Assembly: GCA_022376515.1 (NCBI GenBank)
Contig: WTXI01000002.1
Location: 1,364,001 to 1,428,000, forward strand
DNA: 64,000 bases
Source: Lactifluus volemus
Taxonomy: Eukaryota > Basidiomycota > Agaricomycetes > Russulales > Russulaceae
Direction of reading: 5' to 3'
Part shown: one piece after another, positions 47,708-59,783 of the stretch
Layout: each line of letters begins with the position of its first letter
How positions within the stretch are numbered: the stretch's first letter is position 1
Position numbers and translations under genes: made by a program
The notes under the pieces: model-generated
The model's database searches: none
Seen by the model: the letters and a program-made list of their open reading frames with translations, nothing else
Told to the model about the DNA's origin: nothing

Positions 47708-49574
47708 ATTATTACAAGCCAGCCAATCTGACATAATCAAACATGAAGATAGTGTGCGGCCAAGACATTCTCTCACCCAGTTCGGCGGCCGTGAGACGGC
47801 ACAAAAGCAGAGTAAAAAAAGGTTCAATGGCGAGAAAATTAATTGCTCAAGATCCGTAGAAAGATCCGTTAAAATCGTCAGATCACTTAACTATGCCCAG
47901 ATAAGCGGCCTCGCGAAATGTTCAAACTCAGAGCCATGCGAGACATGCGAGCTTCGATGCTCTGAACATCCCCACCATGACTGGCAAAAGAAACGGTATT
48001 ATCAGATCTAGCCATAAAAATTGAGTCGGTTCAGAATAGAGGGTGCGGGACATGATCGTTGCTGTTGCAGGACCGCCGTGGACCATCCGGACCTTGAGCT
48101 GCTCACCTCATTTTTTTAGCGATAGATCTACGTGTACTAACTTAGGTCCACTGGAGAAAAAAAACAGACAAGCGGGTCGCTGGGGGAAAAACCCGAGAAC
48201 CTGGTAAATGAATTTCATTCCCTCGGCCCTCGACATTAATAAATACTCTTAAACCAAAACTCTTACCATGATCAAAGGCCTCAAGGCTCATCAGCAATCA
48301 CCAGATTCTAGTGCTTCGTAAACTTGAAATCGTAAGACTCTGCGTTCAGCAGTTGTGGGAATGTGAGAACCATTCAGGTACGAACACCATGTATGCACCA
48401 TGACGAGACACTCGGACTTGCGCGGCTGAGTCACTGCGCCAAAACAAGCCTTGGACGTCCTTGGACCCCAATCGTCTCATGGCCCAGTCTTCAACCAGGA
48501 GCAGCCGCCCTAATAGCCTCTGACAACCCTGAAGAGGTGGACCAAACTTAAAAGATATGTTATGCTCCATAAGAGGGTCCCGTCCCTGATACCCAAAGAC
48601 CTCAGGCTAATTGGATCATGGAGACTAGAATTCTGAAACGATTAAAAGACGTGATACTTCAGAGGGGATACAGTAGTAAATCACATCCCTAGCTTGGGTG
48701 TCTATAGCGTGTCGTGGGCGGTTAGACCTTTAGACAGGTTGACGTTTCAGAACCAGTTTACCCGCTTCAACTTGAAGGATCAGGGATGAGATGAATAGAT
48801 TACTACAGGGGGCAACGGGCAGGCATCCAGGCATTGTTAGGAGCCGATGGGATGAGCGGCTTGAGCATGCTCAACTCTGCATTAATTTTTTGTGCAACCT
48901 GAGACACCAGCCTCGTGGCAGCTTTCAAGAGCCTGAACAATGTGTTGCTCAAATTCATTGCTCCGAGTCGCTTTCGGGGTCCGTGCGGGTGTTTGGCAAT
49001 CTGATCCGTTGACCGCCTCTTGCCAGGCTTTTCGATTGTCCAATCCATGCCCATGCCTCACATCCTCCATTTCTCATTACCGATTTTCTGAAAAGTTTTG
49101 GTCATAATAACAATAAAAGAAGTTAGGGAATCATCCCCTGCGGTGAACGAGGAGAACGATTCAAGGCACGTTCACCGTCAGCCGAGATGAAGGACAACGA
49201 GTTGTCACCTCTGTGACCGCTTTGGGGGACGGACAAACGGCAACTTTAACCGTCAGCAGGTTCCACGCACACCTTCCAAAACGACCCAGGTGATCTGCCC
49301 GAGTGGCTGCATACAATAGCTGAGGATACTCACGGAAATTTATTGCTTTCCAGAGTCCAAGCCTGTACCCGCGTTATGATCGATACAACTGAGACGGTAG
49401 CACCCCGGATGTCAACGGTGGCAGCTGGCCGAATGGAAACAACGTGCACTCACTGGTCTGTAAGTTCTGAATATTCCAAATTCATACATACAGGGCGTGG
49501 CTGGGAGTATTTACTTTGCTACACGTGAAATGTTTCTTCCTCTATGGCATTGAGTGTCGTCACGGTCATGGCAC

Positions 49575-50644
49575 TCAGTCGCTGTCGCTGAACTCGAGCT
49601 GATCCTCTTCATCGTCCTCCTTTGTTGCCACTCGTTCGTACTGACTTATGTCGACAGATACGGTACCTTCTTCCAGCAAGGAAGCGTCAGATGTGGCAAG
49701 GTTTTTGTCGCGCTCAAAGAGTTGACGCCCTACAACGACGGACGATTTGCAACCACAACCACAGCCTAAAAGGCGACATGCACTCACCTGTCAGCCGAGT
49801 ACCTATTTTTTTGTATTCCTCCCTTTCCTTCGTGGTCATGGCCTTCAGTTTTTCTTCTTCTCCACGCAGTCTCCGCAACGACATCTCCCTGTCAAATTTC
49901 ATCTTCCACTCATTGAACGATTTTTTCGTCACTGGCGTGCCACGCGTGCGGGCCTCCTCTTCCTAACGTGATGATTTCGGTGAGTCAGCGATTGCATTCG
50001 GGGATGTTGGCCTGCCTCTAATGCCTTTCGTTCTAATTCCAGTGCTTCTTTCTTCCTACGTTCAGATCTGGTCCGGATCAGTAATGATAACTGTTCTCTG
50101 AGATGTGAGACAATAGTAAAGGTCATCGCCATCCCTATGTTTTCCTGTCCCTGAATGGCCCAATGTCAGGCGGATGCATAAAATTTATGGGTGAGTTAGC
50201 ATACTTACAATGGCCTGGGCACTATCGAGCAAAGTTTTGATCTCGTCTTCATCTACCTCCCCTTCTATAGGGTCTAAGGAAAGCTCGGGTAACTCGTCCG
50301 GGTAGTTGTCAATGTAGTGCACTGTCAATGCTAATTTGACTGGATAAAGTGCATTCAGTCGGACCTCCACACAGAGTTCAACGAAACGCACGAGTCTCCT
50401 CCCCAGCCTCAAGGCTATCCGGTTCGATATCGACTTTTATTTCCTTATCGGACAGCTCTTAGCGGGGAACCTCAGCGGGATGAGTGATGGCAGCTCGGAC
50501 ATGATATACGGACTTATGAGCTCATCGGCGTAAATAGATTCGAGGACCTAGGAATGTAGTTAGATTGCCATGCGATAAAAATGGTGCACAGTAGACCCGC
50601 TACTGTACCTCAAACTCTTCGACGATGATATCCGACGACGACAT
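49575..50644 (-). CDS. GIR2: RWD-domain protein of the GIR2/RWDD1 type
   Basis: Yeast Gir2 binds Gcn1 and the GTPase Rbg2 on ribosomes and tunes the Gcn2 starvation response. The ATG at 50644 opens MSSSDIIVEEFE, then VLESIYADELI. The RWD core continues as KLALTVHYIDNYPDELPELSLDP, with the YP..LP signature, then DEDEIKTLLDSAQAI and GMAMTFTIVSHLREQL. A charged helical region follows and the C-terminal segment TRLTGRQLFERD is the hallmark of this family. It ends in an acidic tail, stop at 49575. Seven exons; one intron appears to use a GC donor (GAG|gcaggc..gttag), giving KALE joined to EEARTRGTPVT. Divergent from the mitoribosomal bS21 gene. Confidence 0.88.
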
Positions 50645-50750
50645 GACGGGTGACCAACGGCGACCGAGCAGGGGCAAGGCTGACGGGATCTCGGACCGGA
50701 TTTTACCGTTAGTTTTCAACTCCAACTCTGGTTTGCTCACGACCGACTCG
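50645..50750. promoter_or_regulatory. Divergent promoter of GIR2 and MRP21
   Basis: 106 bp between the start codons of two translation-related genes. No TATA box evident. Confidence 0.35.
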
Positions 50751-51360
50751 ATGTTGTCTCATTTAGTTCGTCACACCTCGACTGTTCTATGTAAATCTCC
50801 TATCACACCATGGCTACCGTCCCTCCTCTTTGTTTCCCGGTTTTCCACATCCGTTCGAGCGCATTCTGAGTCAGACTCATCGGCGAACTGGAGTCATTTA
50901 AATGACATCTACAGTACAAAGATGAATCTGAAGCATACAGGACCCTCCATGACTCCAGGGGAAAGGTGGGCCTTGCTCAGTCGCACCAGGATGACAGATC
51001 CGCCAAAGCTCAAGGGACCTTACGCTGGTAGAATCATCCTTTCCTTCGAACCTTCGATTTTCTCATGGATGTATGTAGGAAGGAGCATCGAAGTGAAACG
51101 CGGGAACGTCGCCGATGCGCTCACCAGACTCCAGTACACCTTACAAAGGAACAGAGTTTTCTCGGAACTTAAGTTTTCTGCACGACATGAAAAGAAAGGT
51201 TACAAGCGGAGAAGATTGAGCAGCGAGCGCTGGAGGAGGAGGTTTGCACACGAGGTATTAGCAAGGTTGTTAAGTTATAATGTGACGTATTCTGATCAAC
51301 GCTTTCCAGGTCCGGAAAAAGGTTCAACTGGTGAACAGGATTCGTGCTCGAGGCGCATAG
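50751..51360 (+). CDS. MRP21: Mitochondrial ribosomal protein bS21m
   Basis: Small-subunit mitoribosomal protein homologous to bacterial S21. Exon 1, 50751-51254, encodes a basic Ser/Thr-rich presequence and linker, then VKRGNVADALTRLQYTLQRNRV and HEKKGYKRRRLSSERWRRRFAHE. Exon 2, 51310-51360, adds VRKKVQLVNRIRARGA. Total 184 residues. The EVKRG-type start and the RRRLSSERWRRRF arginine cluster are diagnostic of the family. I chose the ATG at 50751 (MLSHLVRHTSTVL) because the upstream extension to 50625 overlaps the GIR2 first exon and is acidic. Confidence 0.9.
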
Positions 51361-53360
51361 ATATAGGTTACCCATACGGCTGTCTTACAATACCTCCCTC
51401 CCCCCTCTATCACCCATCTTCCACAAGATGCTGCGCGCTGCGCTAAATGCGATTTTCTGTTCCCAACGGCCAGAAAAATGAAGTTTTATGACACCCGTAA
51501 GCAATGAATAATGAACGCAAAATAACTGCACAGGAAACCGCATGATCCTGAATCAATGTCCACGACTGGACATGTGCCTCCTCATATTTGTTAATTACCC
51601 TGAAAAAGCCAGCGCACAACTTCTTCGTGGTCGCGATCACTTGATGCAGGAGCTCACAAGAAGCGTGCATAACGAAATCTCAAAAGGAGCGGCAAATCGC
51701 TGCCTGTTCTAAGCGATACCTCCGTCCCCTTTCCCTAATAGTCCGTTGCTTGGATGCCATGCTGCATGCATTCCCAACGTAATGACACCCCATCGTCGCT
51801 CCAATTCTGCTCTACCTTACTTGACAGGTTCCGTGATTTCAAAACCTGCACACAGGCTGACGGTTTCACTGTTATTTCTTCAACCCATCAACTCCCTCAA
51901 CGGCCGCCTGTCATCTCTTGTTGCCTCGTGTGGCACACGCCGAATAGCACATCGAAAGCCACTTACCGTGTCATTTGATTGCCACCGGATCGCCAGCCTA
52001 CTTCGCTTCCCGATCCGTCACCCCAATCCACTCGGTGACCACTGAGTACGCTCTGTCTGGCTGTCCTCGGCGCATGTGGTACAGGGTTGAGCTACGTTTC
52101 CTGAGCTTCCGATCGCTTCAACGTGCTGCCCTGTAATTCTGCTCAAAATTGTACCGACAGATGACCTCCCTTCTGATGTCCGCAATGATTAAATTTTCGG
52201 CTGCTGAATTTTCTGCGAGCGGGCGATGTCCTGGCGGTAAACAGCATGTGCGCATACACGTGGTGGCACCTGGCCCTCCTGGCCCTACCTCACCGCGGAT
52301 TTCTGAGCATAGGCTTTATATAACTTGAACATAGCAAGATGACCAGCAGTACACTTCGCCAATCCTCGTCTAAAGCAAAAATTCTAATTTACTGAATAGC
52401 AGATATCCTCATGTGTTATAATGTAGGCACCATCCTTCGCTCGCCGACCGCACACCGAGTAAGGTTTCTAGATAATCGACGGGCGATTCCACCAGAAATG
52501 TCTACATTTCAAAGGGATGTCTACGCGCCGCCAAGACTGTATGCTTCCGGCCTGTTTCTTCAGTGCCCGTCATCTTCCTGCCGGTACGTCCGGGACAACG
52601 CGTTCATCTATTTATCTGACCACAAACCCCCAGATTGTCCCTCGGCCAGTTGCAGGTGCAAACGAACGATGGATCCACCCATCCTAAACCCTATCCGGCT
52701 GAGCCCAACAAAATGTCCGGATTGCATGCGGTTAGAAAGATCGGAATGACTCGTGACGCTCAACCCAACTTTGCGCACTTCATATACATTATCTCTCGTC
52801 TAATTCAGTAATCACTATCTCTGCACAGTACTTTTCACCTACGCCTTTACGCATATTTTGGTCATAAATCAACGTCCATATGTTTATTCCTTTGTATCAT
52901 ATCAGTAGACCCAATATGTATGTTATTATTCCGCCCCGGCCCGGCCTCTCCTAGCGGCCTGACGAACAAGCACAGTCACTGCCATGTCTTTATTCTCTAA
53001 ACACTGCGTTTTTTGTGTCTTGAGCTCTTGACTGGTTACAGAATCTTACTAACTGGCCCATTGTCCTCTCCTGATAACTAAGGTAACGGGCCCAGAGTAT
53101 AAAGTCAGTTTAATGGCGCGTCGGAAACCTGCATAGTTACTTTGTCCCTTCACCCATCTGCTACACAAAAATGAGAATTCCAGGAGATATTGGCATACCT
53201 GCGACGGAGAATCTCCAGCTTTACCTCTCCCAAGCAACGCTTCCACTCATGAGAATACCCCGCACCGCGCCCAAGCTTCCTCCTCCGGGCCACAGAAGCC
53301 ACAACATGGGATTAACGACACGGCCGGAAAGATACAGGCGCTTACACTCCATGAAAGGCC
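51361..53360. other. Intergenic stretch, no secure gene
   Basis: Two kilobases with short open frames only. One at 52411-52749 (112 codons, with three CPxxC-like motifs) is the least unconvincing but has no Kozak or intron support. TATATAA at 52317-52323 stands alone. No repeats or RNA genes recognised. Confidence 0.45.
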
Positions 53361-54958
53361 TTGGGGTTAATATGGAAACCGAAGTACCGAAATGTATGCG
53401 TTCATTCTTATCCCTACCTCATGGCGAGACCGCTCATTCACCCTAACACGACTCTAGATTCGAGCGAGGTAGTCCCGAACCATCCTTTAAAGGAGGGAGA
53501 CCTTGACTCCGAGACGGGAAATGCTATCCTTATCCCTTGTAATCCAACTTTTGATATCCCACAGCCACGCACGACTCCTCCAACCGATTTGGATAGGTGC
53601 GATATCTTCAGAATCGTTTGATCAAATCAGAGTATGAAACTCATCATTCCTCAGCTTTGCATATTGGATTGAGCATCTGCCGTTACAAACGACTGAACGG
53701 GTTACCCATCTCGTGCATCCCCAGTCGAGACACTGGTCCTTCGTCCCACAGAACGGCGATATGGATGATGTACATTTCAAATACTACGCCTGGGAGCTGG
53801 CGCCTTGCATTCCTAGCACCAGTGGGCGCAAGACAACTGCAATAGTCATGGCGATGCCACCATGGACATTGACCCCACCGATCTGCACTGCTTCGCTACA
53901 TGCAAGGAGGCAAGAATGCAAACTTGCTAATCCGTTTAGCTAGCTGATCTTTCAGAGCAGTTTCCACTATTTAGCGAAACCGGACGTACTCAGCTCAATG
54001 ATGATCAACGTCTATGGGGAAAGGTTAGTCGAACTGGTGGCATGTCGCCCTTAGTGTCCTGAGTCTACTGCAGCTTTACGACATTTGTATAGCCAGAGAC
54101 AGCCCATATTTCGTTGTGACTAACTACTACGGCTGGCTGTTTGGGGTATTCTCAAAGGGTAGGTAGTCAGATATGTCCTTGCAACAGGGAACCTGATCCA
54201 AACAACCTCCATTTTTCTTAGGCTGGAGTATTGGTCTCGTCGGCGAGGTTCAGGCATACGCAGGCCATACGCCTACGATCATTGAACACCTACTATATTG
54301 GCTATCGTCCTCAATGAATGAGCCCGGTACATATCATCGTCCCGAGGTGGGTAGCGAGTGCGTGCTCCCGTCTGAGGAGTGCCCTTGTGTTGTCTATGAT
54401 ATTATGGCGAAGAACCCTCGGGCGGCTCTCGCGTTGTACTTACTCGACTGATAACTCTCTTGAGTAGGTACCCGAGATGCACGTTAAAAGAGGTCTAATT
54501 CCTCAACCAGTAGACCGACCACTAGACAGTAGCCTCGGCCTCGCCACCACCCATGACACTGGTCGCGATGAGTTTGAGACAGAGTCTATGTGGGAAGGAA
54601 AGGACGATGGTAAGATTTTTAGCTGGGGATATCTCGTCCTTGCGACTGCGCATGTACAGCCATATCGCTAACCCGGTTCGCAGAATTGAAATCCGGTTAT
54701 AGCTATGCAGCCGAGAGCGACATATCGCATGCCGACTCGGATAGGACGACGACCTTCCGTCCATCGAAGACTCGTAAAATCAACGAGCACCGCGAGTGGG
54801 TCCGTGCGTGCGAGGAAGCTCGGGTGCGAGGCACATCCCACGGCAGTACTTTAAACGAAGATGTCGCCAGTGAGGTAACAAGTCATTGGTCGACGTTCTC
54901 TGCAACAACCATCAAGGTTGGTGGTGCTTGGATCAATCCTGCACCTAGACCATTATGA
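53361..54958 (+). CDS. Uncharacterised Agaricomycete-type protein, 5' structure uncertain
   Basis: Blocks in order: RPLIHPNTTLDSSEVVP, PCNPTFDIPQPRTT, ERVTHLVHPQSRHWSFVPQNGD, VHFKYYAWELAPCIPS, TAIVMAMPPWTLTP, TDLHCFATC, then LYDICIARDSPYFVVTNYYGWLFGVFSKGW, AYAGHTPTIIEHLLYWLSSS, and a disordered tail ending at 54958. I recall a family with this layout (YYAWEL, MAxPPW, VVTNYxxWxFGVFSxGW, PTIxxxLxYW) that is common and unnamed in mushrooms. Its N-terminal half may be kinase-like in origin, but no kinase motif is visible. Introns near 54016-54072, 54158-54222, 54353-54468 and 54610-54682 join well. One base seems lost in a C run near 53877. The start codon and first exon are not resolved; the gene may begin as early as 53171. 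Confidence 0.6.
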
Positions 54959-55109
54959 TAGGCACCGATCTCCCAGCTCTGGGCTGTGCGATGATTGAAA
55001 TGCAAATTATACCTACACTCTCGAGTCGCGGGTGTTGAGATTTAGATTAATTTCAGCTAAGCTGTAAGTGATGAGTGCAAAGACTATTAATACATGTAGG
55101 CTACACGGA

Positions 55110-56506
55110 TCAAGATTGATCGGTCTTCTCAAGGGTCTCTTCAGCCGAGTTCGTCTGAGCTGGCGTTCTGTTTCCACCATGGGCGGAGACCGGCGTGCTG
55201 TTTTGTAAATTAGATGGTTGGGATTGAGCAGAGACCATGCCGAATGCAGAGGGATCCGTCAAGGATGGGTATAGTCGCATTTGATACGATGCAACAGTAG
55301 GCGACTGTACCTTGGCGAATATTGAGCATCCTGCGGAGAGCTATAAGAATCAGAAGTTTACATTTGTTATCAAGTCGAGGTAATTGGCCAAGCCGAGGGC
55401 CGCTTGGTACTCGTAAAAATTGAGGAGGATCGCCAAGGCACCTGTTTGTTGGATTGTACCATCATGGTAACATGTGCAAGCCCAATGGATACGCACCTGC
55501 GACAGTTATCAACTCATTCTCATTGAGTCCAAAGAACTCTATCGCGAACCGTGACGCGTCGGGTGAAGCAGGCTTATGAGTTGGGGGAGTAGGTAACGAC
55601 GCCGATGGAGGCGAGGGCGATACGCGAGCATCCAGTGACAGCGAATGCGGGCCATCGACTATCCGTTGAGAGAGAATATAACAGGCAGTGGCGATGATCT
55701 TGGGTGGGTAAAGTACGCAAAGGGGAGTGCGGTACCTGAGAACCAAAAAGATCACAGTCGGTACAACATTGTGGGTGCGGAGGAGACTACGAGTCGTGCG
55801 CGATGCTCCAAGCGTAGTCTTGAAAGTGATCCCCGACGTCATGCGCGTCGAACAAGTCGACTAGGTCGGCATGGGGACTTTCAACAACAAATCAAAGCAA
55901 AGAGCCTCCAGAAGGACCTCTTCTGCGGCGAGAATCTGGTTCGAGACCTCATCTATTTCCTGGGGGGAAGGTCGATTCGTCCGAGCGTAGAACGCGAAAA
56001 AAAAGACGAACTGGTCCGCTTTCGGGGATGTCACGAACATCTATTCCCTTTGCTTTGGATTGGCACACCCTGGCCACATCTCTGAGTTTCTTCCGCACTC
56101 TTCTGTCTTTGTGGCAAGAAATATACACGCAGCTGCGACGGTCTGATGACGAGTCGAGTGAGTGGCCCAGGGGAGAGAGAGAAGGTGAAGAAAGAGAGAA
56201 CTGACTTGTCGGTGATAATCTATCATAGAATATCGCATGAAAAAGCGATGAAACCATGTTGCAGCAGTGAATAGCCCGGGGGAATGGCTGAGGGACAAGG
56301 GTTTGAGTACAAATAGAAGAGGTGACGTTCACGAGCACGAACAGGCCGATCGATGTACCGAGACGATACAAGAATTCGATGCCTCTGGATCTGTCATACA
56401 TCTCTTCGTGTAGTGATCTGTCCTGGGCTGTCGGGGTGCAAGAGAGAGCGGAAATTGGGAAAAGCCATTGTAAGGGCTGGGCAGTTGAATCTGGAGTGGG
56501 TTGCAT
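55110..56506 (-). CDS. C-type cyclin (cyclin K/T-like, CDK9/CTD-kinase partner); two apparent base losses
   Basis: Transcription-type cyclin that pairs with a CTD kinase such as CDK9 or CDK12. The ATG at 56506 opens MQPTPDSTAQPLQWLFPISAL, then TPTAQDRSLHEEMYDRSRGIEFLYRLG. Exons follow with SPGLFTAATWFHRFFMRYSMIDYHRQ and TVAAACIFLATKTEE, the first cyclin fold with its MRAIL-equivalent region, and RKLRDVARVCQSKAKGID. The second fold has EALCFDFVVESPHADLVD, YAWSIAHDSYRTPLCVLYPPKIIATACYIL and a variable linker LPTPPTHKPASPD. The frame breaks at 56091-56092 (TT for an expected TTT on the plus strand) and at 55889-55891 (AAA for AAAA). Filling these restores the conserved text. The C-terminal tail is disordered, stop at 55110. 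Confidence 0.86.
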
Positions 56507-56623
56507 ATCGAGTCGCCACCAGCACGTGCTACAACTCTTCCTTCCTTGCCCTTATCGCTCCCTCACCCACCACAATCGGCGTCCAAAAACTAAAAAATTT
56601 GGTCGCCGGTCCTTCTGTCGAAC

Positions 56624-56638
56624 GTGTGTGTGTGTGTG
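56624..56638. repeat. GT dinucleotide microsatellite
   Basis: Seven to eight consecutive GT units, 120 bp upstream of the cyclin start codon. Confidence 0.85.
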
Positions 56639-57050
56639 GACTTATCTCGGGACTGCAGATTCAATTATCTTTTTTGATCGCGACTAAAAAGGTCGTGTAT
56701 TATGCGTGGCCCTTACGAGTTCACATGATTTCATCTATATCGATGCCATCGGTACGAAACATTGAATACTGTTCAGCAATTTCCTATCCTAGTCTCTCTT
56801 CCCGGCGATTATTGGTTTAGCGACCCATAACTAAGATATATATTGGATCACAAGGCGCTTAACGACGTGCTAAGCCACTTTCCCAACAGGGTTGGCACCA
56901 GTTATCGATTCGTGGATCTGCGAAGCCGGTCACAGTTAATTCTGGCTTTCCGCGAAGCCTTGTTGGAGACTTACTGTACGACTGGGGGAACGCACGGCTG
57001 CCAGTAGGGGATAGATAGATCAGCCCCACGGATCACTTGGCCGTTAACCG

Positions 57051-57065
57051 AAAAAAAAAAAAAAA
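57051..57065. repeat. Poly-A tract of 15
   Basis: Uninterrupted A15, the longest homopolymer noticed in the window; no retroelement body found next to it. Confidence 0.85.
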
Positions 57066-58278
57066 TAACTCACAATTGATTACAAGTTCTTTGGCATTGC
57101 GGAGCGACGCAGTCCGCCGGGTGTGTGTTGCTAAATCGACACCAACGGCTTCCGCACTGAATCTAAACCAAGCTGTTGTTGGCTTCGCAATCAACAACAA
57201 AATAACTGCTCACTTCTTCCTCTGCCTATGACAAAAACATATCAGACTTGAAGGCAAAATAGAGGGCTTAGCCATACTAAAACTCACCAGTTGTACTTCA
57301 TGTCCGCAACGCAGGTAGGTATTGGTTACTCTGCGAAACGGCCCCTTATTGTGAGGATAGGCGAGCGATATCGAACAGGAGCCTTGCTCACCTCCTCCAG
57401 TGACACATCTTGAAGAAAGCGAATGATCCCCCCCTCGACGACTACGAATGCCTTAAATCAATCTCATGCAAGCTCCCCCGAGGGGTTGGCACCGGGCAGC
57501 AGACAATCAACTACTTCTCGGGCGCATTAGATAGCATCATCCCTTCGATTGCAAGCATTCCTGGTTAATCGACCGTGTCATAATCTCCAGTGCTCCGCCC
57601 AGGGCGGGGATCTCAATGTCCTGGTATAAAATCGGCATCTTCACATCTGCATCCGTAATTGCCACCGACGTGGGATGGTAAAATTCGCCAAAAGGCTAAA
57701 GGCGAATTGCTAATCCCAGCGCGACAACGAGCCGCTAATTTGGTATCTCTATCTTTCACGAGGCAAAACATGCGGTCCCGATAGCGCTCCCACTTGCGAC
57801 TCCGTGAGGGGTGTGCCATGGTCGCAGGGTCCTCGGAGCTACATGCGGATGACACTTAGTTGATCATAAGCGCTTTAGTATCCCTCATTCCAATGGATGA
57901 CAAGGCACAGATAAGCGCACTGCCGCAATGTGCCCCTGGCCCCCTGGCAGCATTCCATCGTACAAGTGAGGTGATTCTTGGAGATGACGGAGTATTATCC
58001 GTCTCCTATCCCTTAAATGCACCAAAAAAATAAAATTGACCCCTCCCGCTTCTTCCCGGTCGGAGTGTCTTGACTGAGGGGATCTGTACAGATAGGCAAC
58101 TCCCGCCCTCAACATGGGTTTTATACATGAGATTCATATATGCCTTCCAGCAGGTGAAGGGGATCAACATGTCCTATACAAGGAATCAGGCTTGTGCATA
58201 CCCGCCCGAGGAGGTAGCTTTACGGTGATAACTGCCCGCCCCGATTATTAGAAAAGCCCGATTAGGGATTAGTCATGT

Positions 58279-59783
58279 CATGAGCTACAGCCCGCGAACA
58301 TTCCTACTAGATATTGACTAACACCCTCCGGCGTCAAGACCCTACATCCGAAAATACAAGGGAGATCAAGTCTGGTCTGAATTCCAATTTGTCAGCTTGC
58401 GGGTGATTCACCAAGAAAAGTAAATCAAACCTAGTATAATCAACATCAGGGTTTCTACTCATTTGCTCCAAAGTCATCGTTCGTTGTGGCGATGCCGTAG
58501 AGAGCCCGGCCGATGTCGATGTGTGTTCGTCCGAAACTGTGGCATTATTCCGTGATTCCAGAGAAGCGTGTACCTGCTCTGTTGAAGGGCGGTTCGTTGG
58601 ACGGCCAAAGGAGAGAATCCTGAATTGTGCGTCGGGAGGTCATACTGTGATAGAGGGAACAACCGATGGAACTTGTAGCTGGAAGACGCCTCTTCAGACC
58701 GCAGTGCAAGGTAAACGCTGCAATACAGAAGTTTACCTTTCCGCTAGTGCATAGAATGGTTTGTTCTGTGCCTTCGCGATGATAGCTATCTGGCTACTCC
58801 CGACCGCGTTGATCAAACCACCACTTTCGACAACCGCTTCCGAGCCGACGAGGACGAAATCGACTTTATCCATGACATAAGCTACGGCGGAATCAAGAAC
58901 CACAGTACAAGGAATGCCGGCTGTGGTGAGAATTTCATACGTCTTGAGACTGTTAATATATTGGTAAGCCCGCGGTCCAAACAAGGATAGAGGTGAAAAT
59001 CTGCGCACCCGAGGCCGCGTGGACGAGCTTCGGTTACATAAACAGAGATGCGCTTGCGTGTATGCGCGTGAAGGAGAGCTCGAATGACAACCCTCGAATA
59101 TGAGTGTGTAAGTATCTATGGCGCCTCAGCCGCATGAAAACGTCAATCAAAGGCAGAGCGTACGACAGAGTCATCCTTGATGAATCCAAGTGTGAGTTCG
59201 GCTATCTTGGAACGAAAGTTGATAGCATGGGATGCATAGCTTTTTCCATGGCGAACGATCTCTCTCTTCAGCTCGGAAAAATTCTCAACGCAGCCACGGG
59301 TCTATGGGTAGGTGAATTGAGACTAAATTCACGGACAAGCTCACAGCAGATTCATGTGGAAACAGGGTCACGAATCCGATGAAGAGTTCACAGCCGGCAG
59401 TCAAGCCTATTAGATTCGGAACGCGCTTTTTTAGGGTTTCAGCACCGTCGTTGAGCGCTCGGACGAGCTCGAACATTGTGCCGGCTGTGGCGGTGGCATG
59501 AAGCGTCGCGAAATGCTCTAGAATGTGTGAACTTACCGTCAGAGCATGTGATGAGCTCCGTGAGAGATAGGATCGCGGCTACAGGGGGAGATATCTGGAT
59601 ATCTGGATGAGAACGCGCTTCCGGTTGCATCAGGGCAACATTTGGGCTCACTTGCTCATCGGATAAGGCACTTTGGTAGGCTTCATAGACGTCAAAGCGC
59701 TGTTGACTGGTATCGTGATCTGTAATGTCGTTTACGTTTTCTGGCGGTTCATGTGGAATGACGGTTGAGTGTGAATAGGTCAT
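58279..59783 (-). CDS. GCN3: Translation initiation factor eIF2B, alpha subunit
   Basis: Regulatory subunit of the eIF2 guanine nucleotide exchange factor; senses phosphorylated eIF2. The ATG at 59783 opens MTYSHSTVIP; then RFDVYEAYQSAL, PPVAAILSLTELI, GTMFELVRALNDGAETLKKR, FIGFVTLFPHESA, ENFSELKREIVRHG, KIAELTLGFIKDDS and ILTHSYSRVVIRALLHAH. The most typical part is KTYEILTTAGIPCTVVLDSAVAYVMDKVDFVLVGSEAVVESGGLINAVG, followed by AKAQNKPFYALAES and FHRLFPLSQYDLPTHN. The C-terminus is PDLISLVFSDV..LTPEGVSQYL. Apparent base losses lie near 58613, at 58340-58342 (CCC for CCCC) and possibly at the exon join near 59005. An alternative start at 59861 would add 26 residues. Confidence 0.93.

Larger units (their letters stand above)
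47476..49574. other. Intergenic stretch with small direct repeats, no gene seen
   Basis: Between the start of the disordered-protein gene and the 3' end of the GIR2-like gene. Two small tandem repeats occur (a 10-bp unit at 47585-47608 and an 11-bp unit at 47686-47707). Overlapping open frames at 48791-49070 on both strands lack protein character. No mobile-element termini found. Confidence 0.45.
56507..58278. other. Intergenic stretch with two simple repeats
   Basis: Holds a (GT)n run at 56624-56638 and an A15 run at 57051-57065. No supported gene on either strand; open frames at 57613-57855 and 57885-58115 show no protein character. Confidence 0.45.

Noticed and set aside
48791..49070. Overlapping open frames on both strands
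   Set aside because: Neither has protein-like composition, and mutual overlap suggests chance openness in a GC-balanced spacer.
52411..52749. Cys-containing 112-codon frame with CPxxC-like motifs
   Set aside because: Isolated, no splice partners, no recognisable fold, and average base composition. Too little support to annotate as a gene.
56624..57065. Retroelement trace from the GT run and A15 tract
   Set aside because: No reverse transcriptase fragment, target-site duplication or 5' portion of an element found within 2 kb.
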